Shown here piece by piece: positions 39,505-49,419 of a DNA stretch of 57,919 nt (within the stretch, counting starts at the first letter, position 1; the number at the start of each line of letters is the position of its first letter). The stretch is from a bacterium (GTDB lineage: Bacteria; Chloroflexota; Anaerolineae; Caldilineales; Caldilineaceae): NCBI GenBank assembly GCA_016124945.1, contig WGMT01000010.1, positions 1 through 57,919 of the forward strand. The letters run 5' to 3'. The notes below the pieces were generated by a model. It was not told the DNA's origin, ran no database searches, and saw only the letters and a program-made list of their open reading frames with translations. A program made the position numbers and the translations under genes.

Positions 39505-40680
39505 TCAATCGTGAGCCAGCGCGATGTGGCTGATCAGGTTGCAGACAGCCTCAAAATCGGCCAGATCGATCCATTCCTCAGGCCCGTGGACACGGCGCTG
39601 ACCGGCCCCAATCGTGACAGCAGGGATGCCGTGGGCGACGATGTGATTGGCGTCCATACCGCCGTCGTTGCTTACCAGTTTTGCTGTGATGCCACAACGC
39701 TGCGCCGCCGCCAGCGCACGGACGACGGTGGGTTCGTCGTCTGCCAGGGCAAATGCCTCGTAGGTCGGCCCCGGGCCAAAGGTGACGTTGCCTCGCTCTC
39801 CGTGCTGGTTGTGGACTTCTGCCGCTGCCTGCAGAAAAGCCTCTCGCCACGTATCCACAATAAGACGGCGAAATCCAGGATCGTGTGAACGCGCCTCCGC
39901 CAGGATGTGCATGTGGGGCATCACCACGTTGCTGCCCTGTCCCCCGTTCATGATGCCCACATTGGCAGACCCGACCCCTTCAGCTTTCTCAATTCGCCCG
40001 TGCCAACCTGCTTCGTCGAGTCGCGCAATGGCGCGGGCGGCAATCACCGCCGCCGAGACACCATCTGCCGGTCGGCCACCGGCGTGGGCCGAGATGCCCG
40101 TAATGTCAATAGTGAAGCGCTGCGTCCCCGTCACCGCGGTGACGAACTCGTCGACGCGGCCACCGTCGAGGTTGAAACACAGGGTCGGCAGCGGATTGCT
40201 CAGTCGCGTCAGGTCGAGTCCTCGCGCGCCCACCAACCCCACTTCCTCCTGCACAAAGAAGACCAGCGTAATGGGCAGATGATCCCCTGCAAGCGGCATC
40301 AGCGTTCGCGCCAGCGTGAGCAGGGCGGCACAACCGAGCCGATTGTCGCCACCCAGCGCCTTGCCCTCGGCGTCGTTGACGATGCGCGCCTGCGCCCGAT
40401 CCAGGCGCGGACGGCAGCCCACGGCGTCGGGGACGGTGTCCATATGGGTGCTGAACATGAGGCGCGGGCCGTCCTTGCGCCCGGGGATCTGCACGATCAA
40501 GTTGCCACAATCCCCGCCGTACTCGCTCTGGTGTTGGGCTTCGTCTTCGCCAATGTGCGCCGGTTGAACGCCCATGGCCAGGAGCTGTTCCTGAATCCAC
40601 TGTGATACCTGCTTTTCTTTGCTGGGCGGCCCGGCAATCGGTAGCAGCGTCATGAGGTCGGTCAGCGCTTGTTCAAACAT
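39505..40680 (-). CDS. M20-family metallopeptidase (tripeptidase T-like), 391 aa
   Basis: I choose ATG 40680 with AAGGA eight bases upstream. Metal ligands are at STHMDTVPD (H and D), GGDNRLGCAALL (bridging D), VQEEVGLVGARG (catalytic E and ligand E), LDGGRVDEF (D) and HGPEEWIDL (last H). The dimerisation domain lies in the middle (GISAHAGGRPADGVSAAVIA). These cytoplasmic zinc enzymes remove the N-terminal residue of small peptides. Closest in pattern to PepT/PepT-like. The gene is divergent from the YceI lipoprotein gene. Confidence 0.88.
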   Translation of the reverse strand: MFEQALTDLMTLLPIAGPPSKEKQVSQWIQEQLLAMGVQPAHIGEDEAQHQSEYGGDCGNLIVQIPGRKDGPRLMFSTHMDTVPDAVGCRPRLDRAQARIVNDAEGKALGGDNRLGCAALLTLARTLMPLAGDHLPITLVFFVQEEVGLVGARGLDLTRLSNPLPTLCFNLDGGRVDEFVTAVTGTQRFTIDITGISAHAGGRPADGVSAAVIAARAIARLDEAGWHGRIEKAEGVGSANVGIMNGGQGSNVVMPHMHILAEARSHDPGFRRLIVDTWREAFLQAAAEVHNQHGERGNVTFGPGPTYEAFALADDEPTVVRALAAAQRCGITAKLVSNDGGMDANHIVAHGIPAVTIGAGQRRVHGPEEWIDLADFEAVCNLISHIALAHD

Positions 40681-40915
40681 TTGGAGATCCTTTCGCATGG
40701 TTGGCGACGTTTTATTGTCGTACCTGAGTGATTTTCTCGCTAAGTTCGCCGACAATTTCTCTCTCTTCACATTTTTCTAACGAGATCTTCATGAGGGCAC
40801 AATCGAGCAATGTTATGCTTCACTACGGTTGCTTGTGCAAAACTATGTTGATCTGCTGAGCATTGAAACACAAATTTTTGTCGAACCCTATTCACCCATT
40901 AAAGGAGAATTTTGT

Positions 40916-41722
40916 ATGCAGTTGAATGGTTTCTCACGTCATTGGCTGGTCATTCTCGTCGTTGTGATGGCGCTGGCGTTAGCCGCTTGTGGACAGGACA
41001 CTGAAACGGCGCAACCCGCCGAGGCAGAAGCGCCAACGGTTGAAACGCCAACGGTTGAAGCGCCAACGGCTCAGCCGACCGAAGCCCCAACCGTTGAACC
41101 AACCGAAGAAGCGGTTGCCGAGGAAAGCCCAGATTCGGCTGCCGCCGAAGCCACCGCAGTGCCTGCCGAAGAAGCCGCTGCCACCGGCCCGTTGACCTTT
41201 GTGATCGATGCCACCCGCTCCGAGGTGCGCTTTGTCATTGACGAGGTGCTGCGTGGTCAGCCGACTACTGTTACCGGGGTGAACAACGATGTGAGCGGCG
41301 AAGTGCTTGTCGATCCAGCCAATCCTGCCGCCACGCAGATTGGCGTCCTCACCATTGGTGCAGGCACTTTTGCTACCGACAACAACCAGCGCAACGGCGC
41401 CATTCGTCGCTTTATCTTGCAGAGTGCTGATCACCCCACCATTACCTTTGTGCCGACCCAGGTGAGTGGGATGCCCGATGCGGTAGCCGTGGGCGATACG
41501 CTGAACTTCCAGGTGACCGGCGACCTGACCATCCGCGATGTGACCAATCCTGTCACCTTTGATTTGAGCGCCGTGGTGCTCTCGGCGAGTGAGCTACAAC
41601 TGAGCGGCAGCACCCAGATTCTACGCGAAGACTACTCGATTAGCATTCCCCGCGTCCCCTTTGTGGCCAGCGTCGAGGAAGAAGTTATTCTTGAACTCGA
41701 TCTGGTTGTCATCGCTGAGTAG
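40916..41722 (+). CDS. YceI-domain lipoprotein, 268 aa
   Basis: ATG 40916 follows AAGGAG by nine bases. A lipoprotein signal ends LALAACG (lipobox cysteine about residue 23). A low-complexity linker (about 25-90) of T, P, E and V repeats (APTVETPTVEAPTAQPTEAP) follows. Residues about 95-268 form a YceI lipocalin-like domain (FVIDATRSEVRFVIDEVLRG; ADHPTITFVPTQV; LTIRDVTNPVTFDLSAVVL). YceI proteins bind isoprenoid or other lipids outside the cytoplasm. The linker would hold the domain away from the membrane. Confidence 0.88.
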   Translation: MQLNGFSRHWLVILVVVMALALAACGQDTETAQPAEAEAPTVETPTVEAPTAQPTEAPTVEPTEEAVAEESPDSAAAEATAVPAEEAAATGPLTFVIDATRSEVRFVIDEVLRGQPTTVTGVNNDVSGEVLVDPANPAATQIGVLTIGAGTFATDNNQRNGAIRRFILQSADHPTITFVPTQVSGMPDAVAVGDTLNFQVTGDLTIRDVTNPVTFDLSAVVLSASELQLSGSTQILREDYSISIPRVPFVASVEEEVILELDLVVIAE

Positions 41723-41755
41723 GGTGCGCATTATGCAGTGGTGTTAAGAATAGAA

Positions 41756-41931
41756 CTAGCCACACATCACTTTGGTTTTTCGGGCTGACTAGCGCCGGTT
41801 GAGTAGCGCAGCGTATCGAAACCAAGCGGGTTAACGAGAGCTGCCCCTTTGTAGACCCGCTCCTTGGTTTCGATACGCTGCGCTACTCAACCGGCGTCGC
41901 TAGTCTAGTGACCAAACTGATGTGTGGCTAG
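41756..41931. mobile_element. MITE-like element, 176 bp
   Basis: Terminal inverted repeats of 21 bp (starting CTAGCCACACATCA) lie at 41756-41776 and 41911-41931 with one mismatch. Inside, a second inverted repeat joins 41787-41826 (GCCGGTTGAGTAGCGCAGCG) and 41863-41905, so the whole element can fold back. It has no coding capacity. An exact copy of the terminal repeat stands alone at 49015-49035. Flanking sequence up to 42079 holds no gene. Confidence 0.6.
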
Positions 41932-42079
41932 AGAATAGAATACAAATAGTCACACAAATTGTATGGATTGGGTGGGTTCCCGTGGATTTTTAGAATTGTG
42001 GGTGTCACTATAGAATCCAGGGTAAGAGAGTGCGCTTTACGTCGTACCTGAACCGTTTCGCGAGACAAGGACACAATGT

Positions 42080-43114
42080 ATGCAAGCGCTTGTGCTGGAA
42101 CCCACCCTTGATCTTTCCATCCGCAACATCGCCGTAGACGAAACCCTCGGCCCCCATGATGTACGCATCGCGCTTACCAGGGTGGGCGTCTGCGGCAGTG
42201 ACGTACACTACTACACCCACGGCCGCATCGGCCCCTTCGTGGTCAAGGAACCCATGATCCTGGGGCATGAGGCTGCGGGGCGGGTGGTGGAAGTGGGCGA
42301 CGCCGTCACCAGCTTGAAGACGGGCGATCGTGTCTGCATGGAGCCAGGCATCCCAGATCCGAATGGTCGCGCCACCCGCCTGGGGCTGTACAACCTCGAC
42401 CCTGCTGTGCGCTTCTGGGCGACGCCGCCCGTCCACGGTGTGTTGCGCCCGACGGTGGTCCATCCTGCCGCTTTCACCTTCAAGTTGCCCGACAATGTCA
42501 GCGACGCCGAAGGAGCGATGGTGGAGCCGCTGGCTGTGGGGATGCAGGCCGCCAACAAGGCGCGCATCAAGCCTGGGGATCTGGCTGTTGTGATGGGCGC
42601 CGGCCCTATCGGCATGGTGACGGCGTTGGCGGCGCTGGCGGGTGGGTGCAGCCGCGTGGTGATCACCGATGTGCAGCAGCCCAAACTCGATCTGGCGGCG
42701 ACACTGGGGCCGATTGTGCCGATCAACGTGCGTGAGGAGAAGGTGGTGGAGGTCATCGCCGGCATGACCGACGGCTGGGGCGCAGATGTTGTCTTCGAGT
42801 GTAGTGGCAACGCCAATGCCGCCGCCGGGATCTTTGATCTCCTCTGCCCCGGCGGATGCGGCGTCTTCGTGGGAATTCCGTTGGAGCCCGTCCCCTACGA
42901 TGTGGCCAAGGGGCAGATCAAAGAGACCCGCGTCGAACACGTCTTCCGCTACGCCCACGTCTACCCCCGCACGTTGGATCTCATGTCCAGCGGCATGATC
43001 AACGTCAAGCCGCTGATTACCGACACCTTCTCCTTTGCCGAGAGCGTCAAAGCCTTCGACTACGCGGTGAACATGCCGCCAACGTCGGTAAAGGTGCAGA
43101 TTGAGATGGGGTAA
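42080..43114 (+). CDS. zinc-dependent sorbitol/xylitol-type dehydrogenase, 344 aa
   Basis: A medium-chain dehydrogenase that oxidises a polyol with NAD. Catalytic zinc ligands are seen in [11 protein letters not shown] (C38 region) and [13 protein letters not shown] (H, E). The coenzyme site is [20 protein letters not shown] and an acidic residue after it (ITDVQQ) favours NAD. The four cysteines of the structural zinc are absent ([20 protein letters not shown]), as in sorbitol and xylitol dehydrogenases. ATG 42080 follows AGACAAGGACACA. The gene meets the next gene head-on at the 8-bp repeat tract. Confidence 0.88.
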   Translation: MQALVLEPTLDLSIRNIAVDETLGPHDVRIALTRVGVCGSDVHYYTHGRIGPFVVKEPMILGHEAAGRVVEVGDAVTSLKTGDRVCMEPGIPDPNGRATRLGLYNLDPAVRFWATPPVHGVLRPTVVHPAAFTFKLPDNVSDAEGAMVEPLAVGMQAANKARIKPGDLAVVMGAGPIGMVTALAALAGGCSRVVITDVQQPKLDLAATLGPIVPINVREEKVVEVIAGMTDGWGADVVFECSGNANAAAGIFDLLCPGGCGVFVGIPLEPVPYDVAKGQIKETRVEHVFRYAHVYPRTLDLMSSGMINVKPLITDTFSFAESVKAFDYAVNMPPTSVKVQIEMG

Positions 43115-43115
43115 G

Positions 43116-43462
43116 CGTTGAAGCGTTGAAGCGTTGAAGCGTTGAAGCGTTGGAGCGTTGGAGCGTTGGAACGTTGGAGCGTTGGAGCGTTGGAGCGTTG
43201 AAGCGTTGGAGCGTTGAAGCGTTGGAGCGTTGGAGCGTTGGAGCGTTGGAGCGTTGAAGCGTTGGAGCGTTGGAACGTTGGAACGTTGGAACGTTGGAAC
43301 GGTGGAACGGTGGAGCGTTGGAACGGTGACAGAATGTTCGCATAACCGCATAACCGCTTCAACGCTCCACCGCTTCAACGCTCCACCGCTTCAACGCTCC
43401 AACGCTTCAACGCTTCAACGCTTCAACGCTTCAACGCTCCAACGCTCCAACGCTTCACCGCT
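43116..43462. repeat. 8-bp microsatellite arranged as a large inverted repeat
   Basis: About 26 units of GCGTTGAA/GCGTTGGA (43116-43330) are followed by a spacer of about 26 bases and about 14 units of the complement, TTCAACGC/TCCAACGC (43357-43462). The arms can form a very long hairpin between two convergent genes. The FAD enzyme gene takes its TGA stop from the repeat word. Confidence 0.9.
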
Positions 43463-45934
43463 TCAACGCTTAATCTTCTCCATTCCTGCATCATACACTG
43501 GCTCCTCCACCACCGTGGCGGCGAAACGCCGGCCAAAGTAGTCGATTGCCAGGGCGGCGCCGATGTGGCTCTGGTCCACTGGCAGGTAGGCGTAGGCGAT
43601 GGGTCTGCCCGTGCTATAGCTGTAATTGGCGCTGGTGACATAGCCGATACAGTCGCCGTCTTTCGTGTAGACAGCCTCTTTGCCCAGCGCAAGGCCGTCG
43701 GGTTCGAGGACAAGGCAGCAGAGTTTGCGTTGGATCCCCTGGGCGCGGCGTTCGAGCAGGGCGGCGCGGCCTACAAAATCTCCCTTTTTCAAGTTCACGG
43801 CCCAGCCGATGCCCGCTTCGTCGGGTGTGTAGTCGGTGTGAATGTCCTGTCCCCACAGGCGATAGCCCTTTTCCAGACGCAGTGAATCGAAGGCTCCAGC
43901 CCCGGCAGCGATTAGATTGACCTCGCGCCCGGCTGCCCACAGCGTATCCCAGAGGCTGAGGGCGAATTCGGCCTGGGTGTAGAGTTCCCAGCCCAACTCG
44001 CCGGCGTAGCTGATCCGCAGCGCCGTCACAGGGATGGCGCCGATCTCGATCTCCTGCATGGTGTAGTAGGGGAAGGCGTCGTTGCTGAGATCTGCTGCCG
44101 TCACCTTTTGTAGCACCTTGCGCGCATTGGGGCCCCACAACCCAAGCGGTGTGAAAGTCGAAGACAGATCGACGATCTGCACAGTACCGTCGCTTGGCGC
44201 GTGTCGGCGCAGCCAGGCGATGTCGTGGGGCAACAACCCGCCGCCGGTGAGTACCCAGAAGCAGTCGGCCTCTTTGCGCACAATGGTGAGATCGGCCTTG
44301 ATGCCGCCGTTAGGGGTGAGCAGGCTGGTGTAGACAACTTTGCCCACGGGGCGGTCGATGCGGTTGGCGGCCATACGCTCAAGAAACTCCACTGCGCCGG
44401 GGCCGCTGACCTCGATGACGGCCAGCGCCGCGATGTTAAACAAGCCGACGTTGTTGCGTACCTCTAAATGTTCCGCCCCCTGAATCGGCGACCAGAAACG
44501 GCTGCTCCATTCATCGCGCAACGGGATCTGCCCGTCGTACCTTGAAAGAAGGGTGGCGTTGGCGTTGTACCACTGCGCCACTTCGTAGCCGGCAGATTGA
44601 AAGAATTCGCCGCCTAACTCCACCAACCGTGCATGGAAAGGTGTGAGCCGCACGTTGCGCGGCTCGTTGATGGGCTGCACCGGGTGGATAATGTCGTAGA
44701 CTTCTCGGTAGTTCTGGGCACAGCGTAGATCGATGTAAAGTTGCGTCTTCTGGTGGGGGAGGAAGCGGTTGATGTCCGCTTCGTGGAGATCCCACTCGGG
44801 CTCGCCGTGGGTCATCCATTCGGCGATGCTCTTGCCCACGCCGCCGGCATGGGTGATCCAGACACCGGTGGCGGCCCAGAAGCCCTTCACCTGTGATTCA
44901 CCCATAACAGGATAGCCGTCCACACTAAAGGCGAACATACCGTTGAACTTGGTGGTGAGGGTGGTCTGTTTAAGCGGCGGCAGCAGTTCTTTGGCGGCGC
45001 TGTCGGCCACTTCGTAGTGTTCGGGGGTAAAAGGCAGCATGGCGGTACGTCCAAGATCTTGAGGACGCACCATCAACGGCACGTGACGGTAGTTGCCCAC
45101 GCCGTAGCTGTCCCAGTGCTGGCGGAAGTAGAGCGAAAAGTCCTGGTGGCGCATGATGGGGTGGACGATCTCGCGGTTTTCCTTGTCCTGTGCGTAGTGG
45201 GCAAGCTCGGGGAGGGGCGTCGTGACGGTGTACTGGTGTTGTGCCGCCAGCAGTGGAATGTTCAACCCTGCCTTGCGGCTGATGGCAGGCGCCCAGATAT
45301 TGGCACAGAGCAGCGCTTCATCACACTGGATTGTGCCTTTGTCGGTGACCACGCCGGTGATCTGTCCTTGCTGCACGTTGATATCGAGGACAGGCGTGTA
45401 GGGGATGAACTGAACGTCGCCGATGCGTTTGGCCTCATTCGCCAGTGACGCCGCCACGTGCCAGCCGATCACATTGGCGTCGCCGGGGACGTAGTAGCTG
45501 CCCAAAATGACCTTGGGATCAAGGAGTGGCAACTTTTCTTGGGTCTCTTCCGGTGTAAGCAGGTGCGTTTCCACACCGTAGCCGCCTGCCGTGCTCTGCT
45601 TGCGGTAGAGATCGGTCATTCGTTCCTTCGTGTAGGCAACCTCAAGGCCACCCACAGGCCGAAACGGCGGACGGCCCACCTCGTGCTCAGGCAACTGCGC
45701 ATAGAGTTGTGTCGAGTAGACGGCAAAACGGGTCATCATGCGCGAAAAGTTGGTGATGTGCAGGCTTCCTGGCGCATGCGACGTAGATCCATCGTTGTAG
45801 GGCATGTCGCCCTTGTCTACCACCACCACATCTCGCCAACCCAGCTTCGCCAGGTGATAAGCCGCACTGCAACCCACAATCCCACCGCCGATGATCACAA
45901 GCCGGGCATGCTTGGCGAAGGTTGGCTCTGCCAT
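43463..45934 (-). CDS. FAD-dependent demethylating dehydrogenase with GcvT domain, 823 aa
   Basis: I start at ATG 45934, eight bases after AAAGGA. Residues 7-400 form a DAO-type FAD oxidoreductase (VIIGGGIVGCSAAYHLAKLG; DGSTSHAPGSLHITNFSRMM). The rest is an aminomethyltransferase-like folate-binding region (FLERMAANRIDRPVGKVVYT; GPNARKVLQKVT; SYAGELGWELYTQAEFALSL; GAGAFDSLRLEKGYRLWGQD). This is the layout of dimethylglycine and sarcosine dehydrogenases, which remove N-methyl groups and pass the carbon to tetrahydrofolate. The substrate is not certain. Folate synthesis is encoded 5 kb away but is probably unconnected. The stop codon lies within the repeat tract. Confidence 0.9.
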   Translation of the reverse strand: MAEPTFAKHARLVIIGGGIVGCSAAYHLAKLGWRDVVVVDKGDMPYNDGSTSHAPGSLHITNFSRMMTRFAVYSTQLYAQLPEHEVGRPPFRPVGGLEVAYTKERMTDLYRKQSTAGGYGVETHLLTPEETQEKLPLLDPKVILGSYYVPGDANVIGWHVAASLANEAKRIGDVQFIPYTPVLDINVQQGQITGVVTDKGTIQCDEALLCANIWAPAISRKAGLNIPLLAAQHQYTVTTPLPELAHYAQDKENREIVHPIMRHQDFSLYFRQHWDSYGVGNYRHVPLMVRPQDLGRTAMLPFTPEHYEVADSAAKELLPPLKQTTLTTKFNGMFAFSVDGYPVMGESQVKGFWAATGVWITHAGGVGKSIAEWMTHGEPEWDLHEADINRFLPHQKTQLYIDLRCAQNYREVYDIIHPVQPINEPRNVRLTPFHARLVELGGEFFQSAGYEVAQWYNANATLLSRYDGQIPLRDEWSSRFWSPIQGAEHLEVRNNVGLFNIAALAVIEVSGPGAVEFLERMAANRIDRPVGKVVYTSLLTPNGGIKADLTIVRKEADCFWVLTGGGLLPHDIAWLRRHAPSDGTVQIVDLSSTFTPLGLWGPNARKVLQKVTAADLSNDAFPYYTMQEIEIGAIPVTALRISYAGELGWELYTQAEFALSLWDTLWAAGREVNLIAAGAGAFDSLRLEKGYRLWGQDIHTDYTPDEAGIGWAVNLKKGDFVGRAALLERRAQGIQRKLCCLVLEPDGLALGKEAVYTKDGDCIGYVTSANYSYSTGRPIAYAYLPVDQSHIGAALAIDYFGRRFAATVVEEPVYDAGMEKIKR

Positions 45935-46143
45935 GAAGAGGATCCTTTCGTAAGAAATCGGCCTATCGCGAAGTTTTGCAAAATTATAGGCGAGTGGGCC
46001 AAATCTTGCCAAACTGAAATTTCACGGAGGTGGGACAACAATCATGCGGCCAGTCAGACCGTAATGCTATGGCAACCCAACGGCAAATTTGGATTGGATT
46101 GACGATCACTGTTGCATAGTTCCTTTGCCGATATTGTCCATTC

Positions 46144-46172
46144 TTGTGCAAAATAATTGCAATATCTATATA
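46144..46172 (+). promoter_or_regulatory. promoter of the DUF4397 gene (probable)
   Basis: TTGTGC (46144-46149), 17-base spacer, TATATA (46167-46172) in an AT-rich patch about 110 bases before the start codon. It is flanked by ATTGCA/TGCAAT inverted words that could bind a regulator. The rest of the gap 45935-46279 shows nothing else. Confidence 0.45.
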
Positions 46173-46279
46173 AAATATGTGCAATTTTCGTTTTGTACAC
46201 CTTATCCTTCATAGTAGCTTTGTAGGAAGTGCCCACGAATGGGCATTGTCGACACCCATCACTCAAGGAGAACCATTCG

Positions 46280-48985
46280 ATGTTTCGCAAATTTTCTGCT
46301 TCGCTTGCCATTGCCCTGGGGGCGATTGTCCTCCTGGGTGGGGCGTTTGCCTGGGCCTCACCAACCACTCAGGGGATCGTCCCCGCCGATGCGGACGCCG
46401 GCCCCACGGTCACCGTTGCACATTTTGCGCCGTTTGCCGCCGATGCCGCCGGTACATCGGTCACCGTGCGCATTAACGGTACGGACGTGATCACCAATTT
46501 TACCTATCCCCAAGTTGTCCGTAACGCCGCACTCAGTGCCGGTCCTACGCTTGTGGAAATTCTACCCACCGGCACCGAGACTGTGGCCATTTCCGCCACA
46601 CTGACGCTGAGCGACGATGTCGATTACACGGTCTATGCCATCGGCGATGTTACCAATCAGCCGTTGGAACTCTTCGCTCAGGTAGATGACAACACACCGC
46701 CTACAGCGGGGGCGGCCAAATTACGTCTCACTCACCTGGCCCCTTTCGCTGCAACGCTGGAAGGGACGGAGGTCGATATCTGTACGCAGGCCGGCACTGT
46801 GGTTGCAGCGTTGGTCGATGTGCCTTTCAAGGCGACCAGCGGTTACTTGGAACTGCCTGCGGGTGACTACGATTTAAAGATCGCTGCTGCAGGCACCAAC
46901 TGTGGCACCACCCTCATTGATGTGCCCTCGGTGCGCCTGTTGCCAAATTCCATCACCGAAGTGGCCGCCATCGGCGACGGCACAAATTTCCCGCCCACTG
47001 TCGCAGCCACCACAGATCTGGTGTTGACCCCGGCCACGGTGTCGGTTGGTCACTTTGCCCCGTTTGCCAGTGCAGCCATCAGCACCTCGGTCACCGTGCG
47101 TATTGACGGCAGCGACGTTATCACCGGTTTCACCTATCCCAACGTGGTGAAGAATGCGGAGGTCCCCGCAGGCGAGCGGCTGATCGAAATCCTGCCCACC
47201 GGCACCGAGACGGTGGCCATCTCGGCTACCGTCGTCCTTACGCCTCTGGTTGATTACACCGTTTCCGCTATCGGCGATGTGACGAATCAATCGTTGGAAC
47301 TCTTTGTACAGGTAGATGACAATACAGCGCCGACTGCCGGCAACGCCAAACTGCGCATCACCCACCTGGCTCCCTTTGCCAATACGCTTGACGGCACCCG
47401 TGTCGACATCTGCACAGAATCCGGCCAGGTTGTCGCCGGGTTGGCTGGTGTGCCCTACAAGGCTTCAAGCGGCTACTTGGAACTGCCTGCGGGTGACTAC
47501 GATCTGAAGGTGACGGCCGCGGGCAGCAACTGCGCCAACACCCTGATTGACGTGCCGTCGGTGCGTCTGGCCGATGGATCGGTCACCGAAGTGGTGGCCA
47601 TCGGCGATGGGGCGAACTTCCTTCCGTCGGTCACTGCTACCACCGATTTGTCGTTGACGCCTCCCGCCCCGGCCACGGTGTCGGTTGGTCACTTTGCCCC
47701 GTTTGCCAGTGAAACAATCAGCACCTCCGTCACCGTGCGTATTGACGGCAGCGACGTTATCACCGGTTTTACCTATCCCAACGTGGTGCAGAGTGCCGTC
47801 GTCCCCTCGGGTGAGCGGTTGATTGAAATCCTCCCTACCGGCACGGAGACCGTTGCCATCTCGGCTACGGTTGTGCTTTCACCCTCGGCTGATTACACCG
47901 TTTCCGCCATCGGCGATGTTGCCAATCAGCCATTGGAACTCTTTGTGCAGGTGGACGACAACACAGCGCCGACTGCCGGCAATGCAAAACTACGCATTAC
48001 CCACCTGGCTCCCTTCGCCAATACGCTTGACGGCACCCGCGTGGACGTCTGCACCGAAGCCGGTCAGGTTGTCGCCGGGCTCACCGGTGTGCCCTACAAG
48101 GCTTCAAGCGGCTACTTTGAACTGCCTGCAGGTGACTACGATCTGAAGGTGACGGCCGCGGGCAGCAACTGTGCCACCACCCTGATCGACGTGCCGTCGG
48201 TGCGTCTGGCCGAGGGATCGGTCACCGAAGTGGTGGCCATCGGCAATGTCACCAACTTTGCTCCGTCGGTGACAGCCACCACCGATCTTGTGCTAACGCC
48301 GGCCCCGGCCACGGTGACGGTTGCTCACTTTGCTCCGTTTGCAGCCACGTTGGCCCGCCAGATCGACAGCACCTCAGTCACCGTGCGCATTGACGGCAGC
48401 GATGTCATCACCGGTTTCACCTACCCCAACGTAGTGAAAGACGCCGTTGTCCCCTCGGGTGAGCGGCTGATCGAAATCCTGCCCACCGGCACGGAGACGG
48501 TCGCCATTTCGGCCACGGTCGTGCTTTCTCCCTCGGTTGATTACACCGTCTCCGCCATTGGCGACGGCACTAATCAATCGTTGGAACTCTACGTGCAGGT
48601 AGATGACAACACGGCTCCCCCTGCGGGCAATGCCAAGCTGCGCATCACCCACCTGGCGCCGTTTGCCAACACCCTGGTGGGCACCGAAGTGGACGTGTGT
48701 CTGCAAGACGGAACGGCGCCGTTGCCCGGGCTGAACAACGTCCCCTACAGGGCCAGCAGCGGGTACTTCAACCTGCCCATAGGTCAGTACGATCTGAAGG
48801 TGACGGTTGCCGGTTCCAACTGTGCCACCACGCTGATTGATCTGCCGCTGGTCGAACTGGTGGAGGGGCAGATTCTCGAGATTACGGCGATTGGCGACGG
48901 CGTCAACGCCCAGCCTGGCGTCACGCTCACTGCGGGTGACCTGGTGGTGATCACGATTCTGCGCCTGGTCAGTATCTTCAACTAG
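46280..48985 (+). CDS. secreted protein with four DUF4397 repeats, 901 aa
   Basis: ATG 46280 follows AAGGAG. A signal peptide (residues 1-29, LAIALGAIVLLGGAFAWA) leads four tandem units of about 215 residues. Each unit has two half-motifs, TVxVxHFAPFA...TSVTVRIDGSDVITGF and KLRITHLAPFA...LPAGDYDLKVTAAGSNC, the DUF4397 pattern, with paired cysteines in the second half. Units 2 to 4 are very similar at the DNA level, indicating recent duplication. Such proteins are exported and probably on the surface. No anchor was found; the end is LVVITILRLVSIFN. Function unknown, perhaps adhesion or envelope structure. Confidence 0.85.
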   Translation: MFRKFSASLAIALGAIVLLGGAFAWASPTTQGIVPADADAGPTVTVAHFAPFAADAAGTSVTVRINGTDVITNFTYPQVVRNAALSAGPTLVEILPTGTETVAISATLTLSDDVDYTVYAIGDVTNQPLELFAQVDDNTPPTAGAAKLRLTHLAPFAATLEGTEVDICTQAGTVVAALVDVPFKATSGYLELPAGDYDLKIAAAGTNCGTTLIDVPSVRLLPNSITEVAAIGDGTNFPPTVAATTDLVLTPATVSVGHFAPFASAAISTSVTVRIDGSDVITGFTYPNVVKNAEVPAGERLIEILPTGTETVAISATVVLTPLVDYTVSAIGDVTNQSLELFVQVDDNTAPTAGNAKLRITHLAPFANTLDGTRVDICTESGQVVAGLAGVPYKASSGYLELPAGDYDLKVTAAGSNCANTLIDVPSVRLADGSVTEVVAIGDGANFLPSVTATTDLSLTPPAPATVSVGHFAPFASETISTSVTVRIDGSDVITGFTYPNVVQSAVVPSGERLIEILPTGTETVAISATVVLSPSADYTVSAIGDVANQPLELFVQVDDNTAPTAGNAKLRITHLAPFANTLDGTRVDVCTEAGQVVAGLTGVPYKASSGYFELPAGDYDLKVTAAGSNCATTLIDVPSVRLAEGSVTEVVAIGNVTNFAPSVTATTDLVLTPAPATVTVAHFAPFAATLARQIDSTSVTVRIDGSDVITGFTYPNVVKDAVVPSGERLIEILPTGTETVAISATVVLSPSVDYTVSAIGDGTNQSLELYVQVDDNTAPPAGNAKLRITHLAPFANTLVGTEVDVCLQDGTAPLPGLNNVPYRASSGYFNLPIGQYDLKVTVAGSNCATTLIDLPLVELVEGQILEITAIGDGVNAQPGVTLTAGDLVVITILRLVSIFN

Positions 48986-49014
48986 CGCACAATCCGCATT
49001 TAGTGTTTAGTGAA

Positions 49015-49035
49015 CTAGCCACACATCAGTTTGGT
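49015..49035. repeat. solo copy of the MITE-like terminal repeat
   Basis: This 21-base word is an exact match to the complement of the right end of the element at 41756-41931. It stands directly before a terminator, without a partner end nearby. Confidence 0.75.
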
Positions 49036-49039
49036 GAAT

Positions 49040-49091
49040 AAAAAGTCGGCGATTGGGGAAGATGAACTGTTTCCTCAATCGCCGACTTTTT
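49040..49091. terminator. bidirectional intrinsic terminator
   Basis: AAAAAGTCGGCGATTG continuing to 49060 pairs with 49071-49091 (ending CAATCGCCGACTTTTT), 21 bp with one mismatch and a 10-base loop. It has an A-run before and a T-run after. It closes the DUF4397 gene. Confidence 0.85.
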
Positions 49092-49419
49092 ACATTTCAG
49101 AAGCTTACCCGCTTGGATCTACTCAATCCACCGGATCCGCGTTCCATCTCCTGTGAATCCAGTAGCCCTGACCGTTCGATTTTCTATTTGAAAGAGTTCC
49201 TACTCCTGTGTTATCGTTATCATCCGTTGGGTGAATGTGTGCCCAATTTGATTCAAAGCCTCGCATACAATCTTTTGTGCCGCTCCTTACTTGTATCCAT
49301 CGTTATGTGTATCCATCGTTAATCAGACCGACTTTTCTGCACTGTGCTCGTGCCGACACCCGTCTTTGCCGGTGGGAACTTCGTGCAGATCTGTCCAGAG
49401 TGAAAGAGAAAGAGACTGC
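49092..49419. other. intergenic gap, nothing recognised
   Basis: This 328-base stretch between the terminator and the desaturase gene has no convincing ORF, RNA fold or clear promoter. The only notable feature is a TTATCGTTATC-type word pair near 49210. The desaturase promoter must lie here. Confidence 0.5.

Noticed and set aside
42008..43378. Long minus-strand ORFs rich in RSNAPTLQ words over the dehydrogenase gene
   Set aside because: The words are translations of the 8-bp repeat, and the remainder is antisense to a well-supported dehydrogenase.
43116..43462. CRISPR array
   Set aside because: The units are 8 bp without spacers and turn into their own complement. No cas genes are present.
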